A stretch of 64,000 nt of DNA from Campylobacter sp. W0018. GTDB taxonomy: Bacteria; Campylobacterota; Campylobacteria; Campylobacterales; Campylobacteraceae. The stretch lies in the NCBI GenBank assembly GCA_020135845.1, contig JACHTQ010000006.1, forward strand, positions 17,309 to 81,308, in the 5' to 3' direction. Below the pieces are notes generated by a model. That model saw only the letters and a program-made list of their open reading frames with translations. It ran no database searches and was not told the origin of the DNA. Shown here in pieces: positions 38,172 through 46,660 of this stretch. A program made the position numbers and the translations under genes. The stretch's first letter is position 1, and each line of letters opens with the position of its first letter.

Positions 38172-38191
38172 AGCCTAAAAATAGGCTTTAA
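38168..38191. terminator. Bidirectional terminator between the exporter and cgb
   Basis: Perfect 10-bp stem TTAAAGCCTA / TAGGCTTTAA with a 4-nt A loop, lying between the convergent stop codons of the exporter and cgb and flanked by AT-rich sequence on both sides. It can serve both transcripts. Confidence 0.8.
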
Positions 38192-38192
38192 A

Positions 38193-38615
38193 TTATTTTG
38201 TATAAAGTTTTTTTTCTATATCAATATAAAATTTAGCAATTTGATTATAAGCAACTTCCCAAGCTTTAAGAGTAGCCTCATCTGGATTTAAAAGATTTTT
38301 AATTGCTTTTAAAAGACAAACTCCGACTATAGGATAATGCTCCTCTTTAACTCCTAAATTTACATGAGTTGTAGCAACTTTATCTACAAAAGACCTCATA
38401 TTTTCTAAGTTATCTATATTTTTAGCCGCCATCAAAATAGCCATTGCTAAAGCTTTTGGTTGTTCTCCTGAATTTTGCTTTTCCATGTTAAACATAGATT
38501 TTACTTCGGGATAATCATTAAACATGATTTTATAAAATTCTTTAGTTAAATCTTCTCCATTTTTTTGTAAAATTGGTATGCAATCTTTGATGATTTGAAT
38601 TTGTTCTTGAGTCAT
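38193..38615 (-). CDS. cgb: Single-domain haemoglobin (nitric oxide detoxification)
   Basis: A 140-residue globin without a reductase domain. Proximal histidine H84 (THVNLG), distal-pocket Y28 (B10) and Q52 (E7), and the conserved EEHYPIVG (91-98) match the Campylobacter NO-detoxifying globin Cgb. Established work shows cgb is induced by NO/nitrosative stress through NssR. A matching operator and a -10 box lie upstream. Monocistronic, ending at the shared terminator. Confidence 0.95.
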   Translation of the reverse strand: MTQEQIQIIKDCIPILQKNGEDLTKEFYKIMFNDYPEVKSMFNMEKQNSGEQPKALAMAILMAAKNIDNLENMRSFVDKVATTHVNLGVKEEHYPIVGVCLLKAIKNLLNPDEATLKAWEVAYNQIAKFYIDIEKKLYTK

Positions 38616-38654
38616 ATTTTTCCTTTTTAATATATTTTTAATTACAAAAAAGCA

Positions 38655-38660
38655 ATTATA
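38655..38660 (-). promoter_or_regulatory. -10 box for cgb
   Basis: TATAAT on the minus strand, about 40 bp before the cgb ATG. The inferred transcription start would be near 38648, which puts the centre of the NssR-like box at about -41.5. Confidence 0.6.
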
Positions 38661-38682
38661 TATAAAATTAAAGAGTAAAAAA

Positions 38683-38696
38683 ATAACCTATGTTAA
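38683..38696 (-). promoter_or_regulatory. NssR-like operator upstream of cgb
   Basis: ATAAC-CTAT-GTTAA on the plus strand, with a perfect TAAC/GTTA inverted repeat, agreeing with the published NssR motif TTAAC-N4-GTTAA in all but one position. NssR is a CRP/FNR-family regulator. The box overlaps the last codons of the dms chaperone gene. Its distance from the -10 is that of a class II activator site. Confidence 0.75.
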
Positions 38697-39244
38697 TTTT
38701 CCAAATCATTAAAAAAATCTCTCATAAGCATAGCTAAGCCTTTGTAAAAATCGCTTTTTGCTCCTTTTTCTAAGTCATTATTCCACATATTAAACCAAGT
38801 AAAAAACTCTTTTTCTAAAAATTCTTTCAAGGTTTTTTTATCATCATTTTTTAGCAATTCTTTAATAAATAAAAGTTCATTAATCAAACTATCTTGAGGT
38901 TCATTTTCTAAAAAAATTAAAAAATTGTATTTTAAGAAGATATTTTTGATTTTTTCAGAATTACTTGAGTAAATTTCTTTATCTTTATCGAGATAAAAAG
39001 AAGCATAAGGTGGAGCTTTAACAAAATTAATATCGCTTAAAAAAAGACGAGTAAAATCATATCCGATTGTTTTTTCATCTTCTTTAGAATAACTTAACAG
39101 TCTTAAAGCTTCTTTTTGTAAAGGATTTTCATTTTTTAAAAACCACCTTTGCCAGAGTTGCTCTTCTTGAATTTTCTCTAGCAAATCTTGTTTGGGTGGA
39201 TTTTTTAAAAAAGTAATGAAAATATCTATTGCTAGATATTTCAT
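38693..39244 (-). CDS. dmsD: TorD/DmsD-type molybdoenzyme chaperone
   Basis: A 183-residue all-helical cytoplasmic protein in the position of a redox enzyme maturation chaperone, after dmsC. Features such as ALRLLSYSKEDEKTIGYDFTRLF and the PPYASFYLD segment match the TorD/DmsD family, where the Y-x-x-LF and P-PY motifs bind the Tat signal of the catalytic subunit. Starts directly at the dmsC stop (1-bp overlap). The last codons overlap the NssR-like box. Confidence 0.78.
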   Translation of the reverse strand: MKYLAIDIFITFLKNPPKQDLLEKIQEEQLWQRWFLKNENPLQKEALRLLSYSKEDEKTIGYDFTRLFLSDINFVKAPPYASFYLDKDKEIYSSNSEKIKNIFLKYNFLIFLENEPQDSLINELLFIKELLKNDDKKTLKEFLEKEFFTWFNMWNNDLEKGAKSDFYKGLAMLMRDFFNDLEN

Positions 39245-40110
39245 TAAAAGTGTCCTAGCATAATTTGTGTGCTTATTAGACCATAAAATAGCATTCTAGT
39301 GATAAATACTCCTATAAAAGCACACAATAGGGCAAAATAGGTAAAAAATTTACTTTGGAATTTTTCATAAAGATAGTTATTTAAATACCAACAAGTGATA
39401 CTTAATCCCAAAAATGCAAAAGATGATCCTATAAACCAAATATAAGTTCCCCCTAAAAGCTCAAAAGGATTGACAAGCCCCATAATCCAAGTTTGTCCTA
39501 CGTGCAAGGTTTGTAAAACAATAGCCGTGCTTAATAAGCCTATACCAATAAGTCCTGCAAAAAAAGACATTTTTCTTTCGTGTTCACCTTCTTCAAAGAA
39601 GCAATAATAAAGAATAGAACCCAAAAAAATCGCACTAGCAAAAAAATAAAGCAAAGTGATTTTAAAATCCCAAGTCGGCACACTTTTTTGCATAGAACCA
39701 TAAGCGCCACTCATAAAGAAAATTCCTAAAATTCCGCATAGCAATGTTAGAAAAAAGATCCATTTTTTATTTTTAAAATAAAGTAAAAAGCCAAAAACAC
39801 AAACAAGAGAAGAGAATAAAATTTCATTATTCATCCAACCTACATACCATTGATTATTAGCATAAAAAAATCCAAGTCGGTTAAGAACATTAAAAATATG
39901 TGTTATGTCATTTAAGTGAAAAAAAGAAGGTATAAAAGCTACGATCATAGCTATACCTAAAAAAAGCCCAAAAGATTTTAAATGAGTAAAATTTTTATAG
40001 CCATTTAAAAAAGCAGGAGCATAGACAAAGCTAAGCCCGATAAAGGCTTGCGCGAGTATGGTAAAAAGCACTAAAGGCATTTCGCTAAAAATATGATTAA
40101 AGGATGTCAT
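39244..40110 (-). CDS. dmsC: DmsC-family membrane anchor subunit
   Basis: A 288-residue polytopic protein with eight predicted membrane helices, following the iron-sulfur subunit gene with a 14-bp overlap. It resembles DmsC, which anchors the enzyme and passes electrons from menaquinol to DmsB. Histidines near helix ends may bind quinol. Complete. Confidence 0.85.
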   Translation of the reverse strand: MTSFNHIFSEMPLVLFTILAQAFIGLSFVYAPAFLNGYKNFTHLKSFGLFLGIAMIVAFIPSFFHLNDITHIFNVLNRLGFFYANNQWYVGWMNNEILFSSLVCVFGFLLYFKNKKWIFFLTLLCGILGIFFMSGAYGSMQKSVPTWDFKITLLYFFASAIFLGSILYYCFFEEGEHERKMSFFAGLIGIGLLSTAIVLQTLHVGQTWIMGLVNPFELLGGTYIWFIGSSFAFLGLSITCWYLNNYLYEKFQSKFFTYFALLCAFIGVFITRMLFYGLISTQIMLGHF

Positions 40111-40756
40111 TTTTTACTCCTTGATAATTTTGTGGCAAATGAAAAATTGCGCTTTTATTTCCTGAAGGTAAGCTATGTTTTTCAGGCACTATACATAAAT
40201 TTGGATGCGTGATGCTTGCATCAGGTAAAGGAGTGATTGAAGCTAAATTTCCATGTTTTTCTCTTAATTTAGCAATATCTCCAGCTTTTAAGGCTCTAAA
40301 AGGACAAGAATCCACACAAATTGGATTTTTTCCTTCTTTAAGTCTATCATAACAACCATCGCATTTGCTCATGTGCCCACTTTCGTGATTAAATTGTGGA
40401 GCACCATAAGGACAAGCCATAGCACAAGCTTTACATCCTATACACATGCTATCTTCAACCTTCACTATGCCCCATTTTACCTTCATAGTTGCACCCGTTG
40501 GACAAGCTTTAAGACAGGCTGGATCAGAGCAGTGATTGCAAGATATAGAGGTATAATAAGCAAAAACGTTTTGCTCTACACTCCCATCTTCTTCTTTGCA
40601 AGTCCAATTACCACCTTCTGTTTCAAAAACACGGCGAAAATTTACTCCAACAGGCATATTTTTATAATCTTTACAAGATAAAGAACAAGTTCTACAGCCT
40701 ACGCATTTGCTTTGGTCAAGCATAAAACCAAATTGTGAGTTTTCTTCTAAATTCAT
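40097..40756 (-). CDS. dmsB: DmsB-family four-cluster ferredoxin subunit
   Basis: A 219-residue electron-transfer subunit with four [4Fe-4S] motifs: CVGCRTCSLSCKDYK, CNHCSDPACLKACPTGA, CIGCKACAMACPYGAP and CDGCYDRLKEGKNPICVDSC. I use the ATG at 40756 behind AAGGAGTG; a TTG 24 bp upstream is not needed. It follows dmsA with 10 bp between stop and start. Confidence 0.92.
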   Translation of the reverse strand: MNLEENSQFGFMLDQSKCVGCRTCSLSCKDYKNMPVGVNFRRVFETEGGNWTCKEEDGSVEQNVFAYYTSISCNHCSDPACLKACPTGATMKVKWGIVKVEDSMCIGCKACAMACPYGAPQFNHESGHMSKCDGCYDRLKEGKNPICVDSCPFRALKAGDIAKLREKHGNLASITPLPDASITHPNLCIVPEKHSLPSGNKSAIFHLPQNYQGVKNDIL

Positions 40757-40766
40757 TTTACACTCC

Positions 40767-43136
40767 TTAAACTTTTGCAATTTCTACTAAAATAGAATGT
40801 TGTCCATTGCCTTTTGAAATAGCAGTTGGCACTATACTAGCTAAAGAATTAACGCAAGTTCCTACATCGATACCATTTTCATATTTAGCCCAAGCTCCTT
40901 GAGGAGTGACTGCGCAACCTGGTATGATTTTTGGTGTTACTTTGGCCATTCCTTGGATAATACCTAAATCATTTCTAACTTGGATCATATCTCCTGTTTT
41001 AATACCTCTTGCTTGTGCATCAATAGGATTGATCCAAATTTCTTGAGGGTTTGTTTCTCTAATTTGTGGAATTTCCCAAAAACTAGAATGAGTCCTTCCT
41101 TTATAGTGATATCCATAAAATTGTAAGGGATATTTTTCTTTTAAAGGATCAAGTATGCCTTCTCTTTGGCTTTCAAATACAGGAATAGGAACGATTTGCT
41201 GTCCTTCTCTTAATTTCCAAGTTTTTTGCATTTTTGCAAGTTCGTTGCTGTAAATTTCGATTTTACCACTTGGAGTTTTTAAAGGATGATTGATAGGATC
41301 TTTTATAAAACTTTCAAGTGCAACAACAGGTTTAACCGGATCAAATTTTACAAGTCCTTTTTCGCACATTTCTTCAAAACTTGGCAAGAGTAGATTTTTT
41401 TTCATACTTTCTTCATAAAGATATTTTAACCAATCTTTTTGGGTTTTTCCTTCGCTAAATTCTTGTTCTATACCTAATCTTTTAGCAAGTTCAATACACA
41501 TTTCATAAATAGGTTTTGCCTCGCCCACAGGTTCTATAGCTTTTTGACAATAGATAATATAAGGCCTATTGCTATAATATCCTGCACTAGGAAGAATAAA
41601 ATCTTCTTGTTCTAAAGTTGTAGCATCAGGTAAAATATAATCAGCATAATTATTAGACGGCGTTCTTGTAACATTGATATCAACGATGCATTCACACAAA
41701 CTTTCATCACTTAAAATACGATCGACTTCTTTAATAGTGCTATGCTGATTGGTTAAGCAATTGCCAGATATATTAAAAATAAATTTGATATTTTGTTTGA
41801 GCTGTTTTGTTCCACGCACCCCATCACTAAGATCCGTCATTTCTTTACCGCGATAAATAGCATCCGTATATAAAAAACAAGGTATAGAGTCTTTAATAGG
41901 ATTTTCGCAAGGTATAGTCATCAAATCATAATAGACACTTGTTCCGGTGCGACAGCCTGTATTACCTCCTTCTATGCCTATACTTCCTATCATGCAAGCT
42001 AAAGTTGCAATAGCTCTCGCATTTTGCTCCCCATTAGAATGTCTTTGCACTCCCCAGCCTTGTTCAATAAAGCAAGGCTTAGTTAAAGCGATTTCTCTTG
42101 CAAGTTGAGTGATGTGACGAGATGGAATTTTTGTGATTTTACTCGCCCATTCGGGAGTTTTTTCTATACCATCATAAGTTCCTAAAACATAACTTTCATA
42201 ACTTGAATTTTTAGGTGCATCGCTTGGTAAGGTATTTTCGCTAAAACCTATAGTGTAAGTATCAAGAAATTTTCTATCCAGTAAATTTTCTTTAATCATC
42301 ACATAGGCTAAAGCTGCGATTAAGGCCGCATCTGTTCCAGGGGCTATTGGAATCCATTCATCACAATGCCCTATACAAGAATCATTATATCTTGGATCAA
42401 TATGGATAATCTTACAACCACTTTCTTCTAAAGCTTTATGATAAGCATAGCCTATACCACCTCCGCCCATTCTCGTTTCTACATGATTAGCACCAAAAAA
42501 GATAGCGAGTTTTGCAGAACGTAGAGTCGCGATATCGCTTGCGGGAGATCCTCCATAAAAATAATTCATTGCATTTGTAATTTGTGCTGTTGAGTAAGAA
42601 TTATAATAATTTAGATAGCCTCCGTACAAAGTTAAGAGTCTTGCAAAAGGAGATAAAGATCCATAACAATTTCCGAGCAAGGAGCCGTAGGAGCCAGTAG
42701 AATAAGTGATAAAAAATGCTTCATTTCCATATTTTTCTTTTACCTCTTTCATTTTTGAAGCGATTTCATCGAAAGCTTGTTCCCAAGAAATAGGCATAAA
42801 TTTACCTTCTCCTCTTTTACCCACTCTTTTTAAAGGCCTTTTAAGTCGATTGGCATTATAAACCTTATATCTTGAACTTCTTCCTCTAATACAAGCTCTG
42901 ACTTGACGTGCGTCAAACTCATCTTCTCCTTCATTGTCTGTGCTAACGTATTTTACAACCCCATCTTGAGTATGAACTTTAATAGGGCATTTTGTTCCAC
43001 AATTTACATTGCACCCTGCCCATTTTGTTATCATAGGCGAGGTTTTTAATAAATTTGAACTTAACTGCATAGGGGTTAAAGCTAAACCACCAAATAAAGA
43101 ACTCCATTTTAAAAAATCTCTACGATTTTGCTGCAT
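40767..43136 (-). CDS. dmsA: Molybdopterin S/N-oxide reductase catalytic subunit (DmsA-like)
   Basis: A 789-residue exported molybdoenzyme. The Tat signal has RRDFLK at 5-10, then hydrophobic residues up to about 21. A [4Fe-4S] site is formed by C42, C46, C50 and C82 (GCNVNCGTKC then ACIRGRSSR), as in DMSO/TMAO reductases. It belongs with DmsB, DmsC and DmsD. I use the ATG at 43136 behind ACAAAGGAGC; the longer frame would mask the Tat signal. From memory, C. jejuni 81-176 has this operon while NCTC 11168 has another oxidoreductase (Cj1585c) here. The physiological acceptor (DMSO, TMAO or another) is not decided by sequence. Confidence 0.9.
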   Translation of the reverse strand: MQQNRRDFLKWSSLFGGLALTPMQLSSNLLKTSPMITKWAGCNVNCGTKCPIKVHTQDGVVKYVSTDNEGEDEFDARQVRACIRGRSSRYKVYNANRLKRPLKRVGKRGEGKFMPISWEQAFDEIASKMKEVKEKYGNEAFFITYSTGSYGSLLGNCYGSLSPFARLLTLYGGYLNYYNSYSTAQITNAMNYFYGGSPASDIATLRSAKLAIFFGANHVETRMGGGGIGYAYHKALEESGCKIIHIDPRYNDSCIGHCDEWIPIAPGTDAALIAALAYVMIKENLLDRKFLDTYTIGFSENTLPSDAPKNSSYESYVLGTYDGIEKTPEWASKITKIPSRHITQLAREIALTKPCFIEQGWGVQRHSNGEQNARAIATLACMIGSIGIEGGNTGCRTGTSVYYDLMTIPCENPIKDSIPCFLYTDAIYRGKEMTDLSDGVRGTKQLKQNIKFIFNISGNCLTNQHSTIKEVDRILSDESLCECIVDINVTRTPSNNYADYILPDATTLEQEDFILPSAGYYSNRPYIIYCQKAIEPVGEAKPIYEMCIELAKRLGIEQEFSEGKTQKDWLKYLYEESMKKNLLLPSFEEMCEKGLVKFDPVKPVVALESFIKDPINHPLKTPSGKIEIYSNELAKMQKTWKLREGQQIVPIPVFESQREGILDPLKEKYPLQFYGYHYKGRTHSSFWEIPQIRETNPQEIWINPIDAQARGIKTGDMIQVRNDLGIIQGMAKVTPKIIPGCAVTPQGAWAKYENGIDVGTCVNSLASIVPTAISKGNGQHSILVEIAKV

Positions 43137-43150
43137 GTGTGCTCCTTTGT

Positions 43151-43165
43151 ATTTTGTTACAAAAT
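43151..43165. promoter_or_regulatory. 15-bp palindrome in the dms leader
   Basis: ATTTTGT-T-ACAAAAT, two perfect 7-bp arms around one base, lying between the dms -10 box and the dmsA ribosome site, that is at about +2 to +16. The position suggests a repressor operator. No regulator can be named from sequence. Confidence 0.5.
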
Positions 43166-43173
43166 ATTTAATC

Positions 43174-43179
43174 ATTATA
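43174..43179 (-). promoter_or_regulatory. -10 box for the dms operon
   Basis: TATAAT on the minus strand, 37 bp before the dmsA ATG, in AT-rich DNA. Confidence 0.55.
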
Positions 43180-43335
43180 TTCCAAAAAAATATAAAATTC
43201 AAGTAAAATTAAGACTAAAAATATATTAAAATAGGGATTTACTTGTATAATTTTGATATTTAACCAATATTTATATTTATTTTAGTTTTTATAAATATTT
43301 AAATTTTGTAATGTAAAAATTTTATATTGATTTAT

Positions 43336-43347
43336 CCCCTCTAGGGG
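43336..43347. promoter_or_regulatory. G/C inverted repeat at the nik promoter
   Basis: CCCCT-CT-AGGGG, a perfect 5-bp-arm inverted repeat standing out in an almost pure A/T gap. It is centred about 42 bp upstream of the inferred nikZ start and is followed by a partial direct repeat GCTTGT-G-GCTTGT (43347-43359). Candidate metal-regulator or activator operator. Confidence 0.45.
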
Positions 43348-43371
43348 CTTGTGGCTTGTTTGGTTTTATTT

Positions 43372-43377
43372 TATAAT
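43372..43377 (+). promoter_or_regulatory. -10 box for the nik operon
   Basis: TATAAT 29 bp before the nikZ ATG. A second TATAAT at 43386-43391 is too close to the AAGGAAAAA ribosome site to be the main promoter. Confidence 0.55.
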
Positions 43378-43405
43378 TAAATAAATATAATTTTTAAGGA
43401 AAAAG

Positions 43406-44944
43406 ATGTTTAGATTTTGGATTTTTATCTTGGTTTTGTTTGTAAATTTGCAAGCAAATATTCCAAAAGATACTTTAATCATCGCAGTAGAAAATGAAAT
43501 TTCAAGGATAAATCCTGCATATAGTGAAGATCATGATGTGCTTATTAATCTTATTTTTTCTGGACTTGTTTATTTTGATCAGAATATGAGTTTAAAACCA
43601 GATTTAGCAAAGTCTTGGAAAATCAGTAAAAATGGTTTAGTTTATGATATTTTTTTAAGGGATGATGTTTTGTGGCATGATGGAGTAAAATTTAGCGCCC
43701 AAGATGTTAAATTCAGTATAGATGCTTTTAAAAATTCGAAAAATAATTCTCCATTGTATGTTAATTTTGATAATGTAAAAAAAATAGAAATAATCAATCC
43801 TTATCACATAAAAATCACGCTTTTTGAACCTTATCCGGCTTTTTTAGATGCTTTAAGTATAGGAATACTGCCAAAACATTTGCTTGAAAATAAAGATCTA
43901 AATACAGCTTCTTTTAATGAACATCCTATAGGAACAGGAGCTTATAAATTTGTTGAGTGGAAAAAAGGAGAATATGTAAAATTAGAAGCTAATGATAAAT
44001 TTTATCGAGCTAAGGTTAAAACTCCAAAATTAATCATAAAGCATATTTTTGATCCTTTAATTGCGAGTATGGAACTTAAAAATGGCACTATAGATGCTGC
44101 TTTGATCGACAATTCTTTATTAAATATCTTTAAAAATAATCCAAAATTTAAGATTTTAAGAGAAAAATCGGTTGATTATAGAGCTTTAATGTTTAATTTA
44201 AATAATGAATTTTTAAAAGATGTAAGAGTAAGAAAAGCGTTAAATTATGCCGTAGATAGAGAAAGTATAGTGAAAAATCTCTTGCATGGATATGGCATGG
44301 TTGCCTTTCATCCTTTGCAAAATTCTTGGGCAAATCCTAAACATTTTAATTCTTTTAATTATGATGCATTAAAGGCAGAAAAATTACTTTTAGATGCTGG
44401 TTTTACTAAAAATAAAGATGGAATTTTTCAAAAAAATGGAAAAGAATTGAAATTTCAAATTTATGCTATGAGTAATGATCCTTTAAGGGTAAGTTTAGCA
44501 GGAATTTTGCAAAGTGAATTTAGAAAAATTGGGGTTTTAACACAGGTTGTAGCAAAGCCGGCTGGTAGTTTTGATTATTCCAAGGCTGATAGTTTTGTTA
44601 TCGGCTGGGGGAGTCCTTTTGATCCTGACTTTCATACTTTTAGAGTTTTTGAAAGCTCTCAAGATAGTGATTTAAATGAACAAGGTTGGAATTTTGGGCA
44701 TTATCATAATAAAAAAGTTGATGATTCTTTATTTAGAGCTAGAAATACTTTTGATCTAAATGAACGCAAAAAATACTATAAAGAATTTATTGATGCTTTA
44801 TATGATGATCCCCCTTTTATTTTTCTTGTTTATTTAGATTTTGCTTTAGTTTATGATACTAAGGTTAAAGGCATTGAGCCTAGAATTTTGGGTCATCATG
44901 GTGTGGGTTTTACTTCAAATATTTATGAATGGGTTAAGCAATAG
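43406..44944 (+). CDS. nikZ: Nickel ABC transporter substrate-binding protein
   Basis: A 512-residue periplasmic solute-binding protein of the peptide/nickel family (SBP_bac_5) with a signal peptide (about 1-18, FVNLQA). The segments LAKSWKISKNGLVYDIFLRDD and KFSAQDVKFSIDAF are family hallmarks. It matches Cj1584c; NikZ of C. jejuni has been shown to be part of a nickel uptake system (NikZYXWV). First gene of a tightly packed five-gene operon. Nickel serves hydrogenase and possibly other enzymes. Confidence 0.9.
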   Translation: MFRFWIFILVLFVNLQANIPKDTLIIAVENEISRINPAYSEDHDVLINLIFSGLVYFDQNMSLKPDLAKSWKISKNGLVYDIFLRDDVLWHDGVKFSAQDVKFSIDAFKNSKNNSPLYVNFDNVKKIEIINPYHIKITLFEPYPAFLDALSIGILPKHLLENKDLNTASFNEHPIGTGAYKFVEWKKGEYVKLEANDKFYRAKVKTPKLIIKHIFDPLIASMELKNGTIDAALIDNSLLNIFKNNPKFKILREKSVDYRALMFNLNNEFLKDVRVRKALNYAVDRESIVKNLLHGYGMVAFHPLQNSWANPKHFNSFNYDALKAEKLLLDAGFTKNKDGIFQKNGKELKFQIYAMSNDPLRVSLAGILQSEFRKIGVLTQVVAKPAGSFDYSKADSFVIGWGSPFDPDFHTFRVFESSQDSDLNEQGWNFGHYHNKKVDDSLFRARNTFDLNERKKYYKEFIDALYDDPPFIFLVYLDFALVYDTKVKGIEPRILGHHGVGFTSNIYEWVKQ

Positions 44945-45879
44945 TGCTTTCGCGTTTATTTTTTGGTATTTTAGTAGCCTTTTTAAGCACTTTTTTATGC
45001 TTTACAATATTGCATTTTAGTAAAGTTAATGTAAGTTATGCTAATGGTAGCAATACTCAAAGCAAAGAATTTGTTAAAAGAGTGGAAAAAAATTTAGGAC
45101 TTGATAGGCCTTTATTAATTCAATATAGAAATTGGATTTTTAAAGCTTTAAAGGGAGATTTTGGTGTATCTTTTTTAAGCGGAGAAAGGGTGTTAAAGAT
45201 TATAAAAGAAAGGTTTTTAAATACTTTGATTTTAAGTTTTAGCGCCCTAGGCATTTTATTTTTTTTGAGTATTTTTTTGGCTTTTGTGGAGTATCATTTT
45301 AAAAATAGTTTTATAGAAAAAATCATTACTTTTGCAACATTAAATTTTTTCGCCCTGCCTCCTTTGGTGATCGCATTGATTTTTATATTTATTTTTAGCT
45401 TTTTTGGCCATTTTTTATCAATCGGTGATATAGAATTTGAAAATGACTTTTTTAGTCGTTTAAAACATCTTATTTTTCCTATTTTGGTTCTTGTTTTATC
45501 TCATTTGGCTTTATATTTAAGAATAGCAAGAAATTTCATCCATGAGTGTTTTTCTCAAATTTTTATACAAAATCTTTATGCTAGAGCTTTAAAACAAAGT
45601 GATATTAATCATTTAGTTTTAAAATATTGTTTAGGTTCGATTATATCTTATTTTGGAGCTACTGCTTTAAATTTCATCATGGGAACTTATATTGTAGAAA
45701 ATATTTTTAATTTTAGCGGCATTGGATTTTTATTGATTCAAAGTATTATTTATAAAGATTTTCCTGTGGTTTTGGCTTTATTATTCTTAAGTGTTCTTTT
45801 TGTGACATTGCTAAGTTTTTTAAGTGATATAATTTCTCAAATTTTAAATCCAAAGTTAAGAAAGTTTTCTTTTGTTTAA
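44944..45879 (+). CDS. nikY: Nickel ABC transporter permease 1
   Basis: A 311-residue DppB/NikB-type permease with six helices and the conserved EAA-like loop (YARALKQSDINHLVLKYCLG). Its GTG start shares a base with the nikZ stop codon, implying translational coupling. Matches Cj1583c. Confidence 0.9.
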   Translation: MLSRLFFGILVAFLSTFLCFTILHFSKVNVSYANGSNTQSKEFVKRVEKNLGLDRPLLIQYRNWIFKALKGDFGVSFLSGERVLKIIKERFLNTLILSFSALGILFFLSIFLAFVEYHFKNSFIEKIITFATLNFFALPPLVIALIFIFIFSFFGHFLSIGDIEFENDFFSRLKHLIFPILVLVLSHLALYLRIARNFIHECFSQIFIQNLYARALKQSDINHLVLKYCLGSIISYFGATALNFIMGTYIVENIFNFSGIGFLLIQSIIYKDFPVVLALLFLSVLFVTLLSFLSDIISQILNPKLRKFSFV

Positions 45880-46660
45880 GATTTTTATTTATCTTTTACC
45901 CTTAATCGTTTTATCTATATTAGCTTTACTAGCACCATTTTTAGCTTCGTTTGATATTTTATCAATACATTTGCAAAATGCTTATCAAGCTCCAAATCAA
46001 ATTTATATTTTAGGTACGGATTTTTTGGGTAGAGACTTGTATTCTCGTTTGCTTTTTGCTTTGAGAAATTCTTTATTAATAGGAGTTTTTGGTTCATTTT
46101 TATCCATTTTTTTTGCGATTTTTTATCTTTTTTTGGCGCGTTTATTTTTTTATACTTTTTGGATGAGAATATTAGATCTTTTATTAGCCTTCCCTGCTTT
46201 TTTATTATTGATGTTTTTTCAAAATTTTATGAGTATAAATATGCTACTCATGAGTGTATTAATCGCTTTAATACATTGGTGTTTCGTCGCTAGGATGCTT
46301 GAGAGTGAATTAAAAAAATTAGAGAGTTTGGAATTTTATAAAGCAAGTATAGTTTTAGGAAGAACTCCTTTGAAAATTTTTTTGAAAGATCTTTTACCGG
46401 CTTTAAAATCATTGATTTTTACACTTTTTATTTTTAATATTATCCATGCTATTGCTACAGAATCCACTTTAAGTTTTTTTGGGCTTGGTATGGGGTTTGA
46501 AATTCCAACTTTGGGAATTTTATTAAATGATTTTTCAAAAGCAGTTTTTGTAGGAGCTTGGTGGGTAATATTTTTTCCACTTTTAACTCTTATATTACTT
46601 TTTTTACCGCTTTTATGGTTGGGTAATTTTTTACAGGATCGCTGGGGAGTGAGATCTTGA
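45872..46660 (+). CDS. nikX: Nickel ABC transporter permease 2
   Basis: A 262-residue DppC/NikC-type permease. LGTDFLGRDLYSRLLFALRN near the N-terminus is the family signature; the EAA-like loop is KASIVLGRTPLKIFLKDLLP. Overlaps nikY by 8 bp and nikW by 4 bp. Matches Cj1582c. Confidence 0.9.
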   Translation: MFKIFIYLLPLIVLSILALLAPFLASFDILSIHLQNAYQAPNQIYILGTDFLGRDLYSRLLFALRNSLLIGVFGSFLSIFFAIFYLFLARLFFYTFWMRILDLLLAFPAFLLLMFFQNFMSINMLLMSVLIALIHWCFVARMLESELKKLESLEFYKASIVLGRTPLKIFLKDLLPALKSLIFTLFIFNIIHAIATESTLSFFGLGMGFEIPTLGILLNDFSKAVFVGAWWVIFFPLLTLILLFLPLLWLGNFLQDRWGVRS

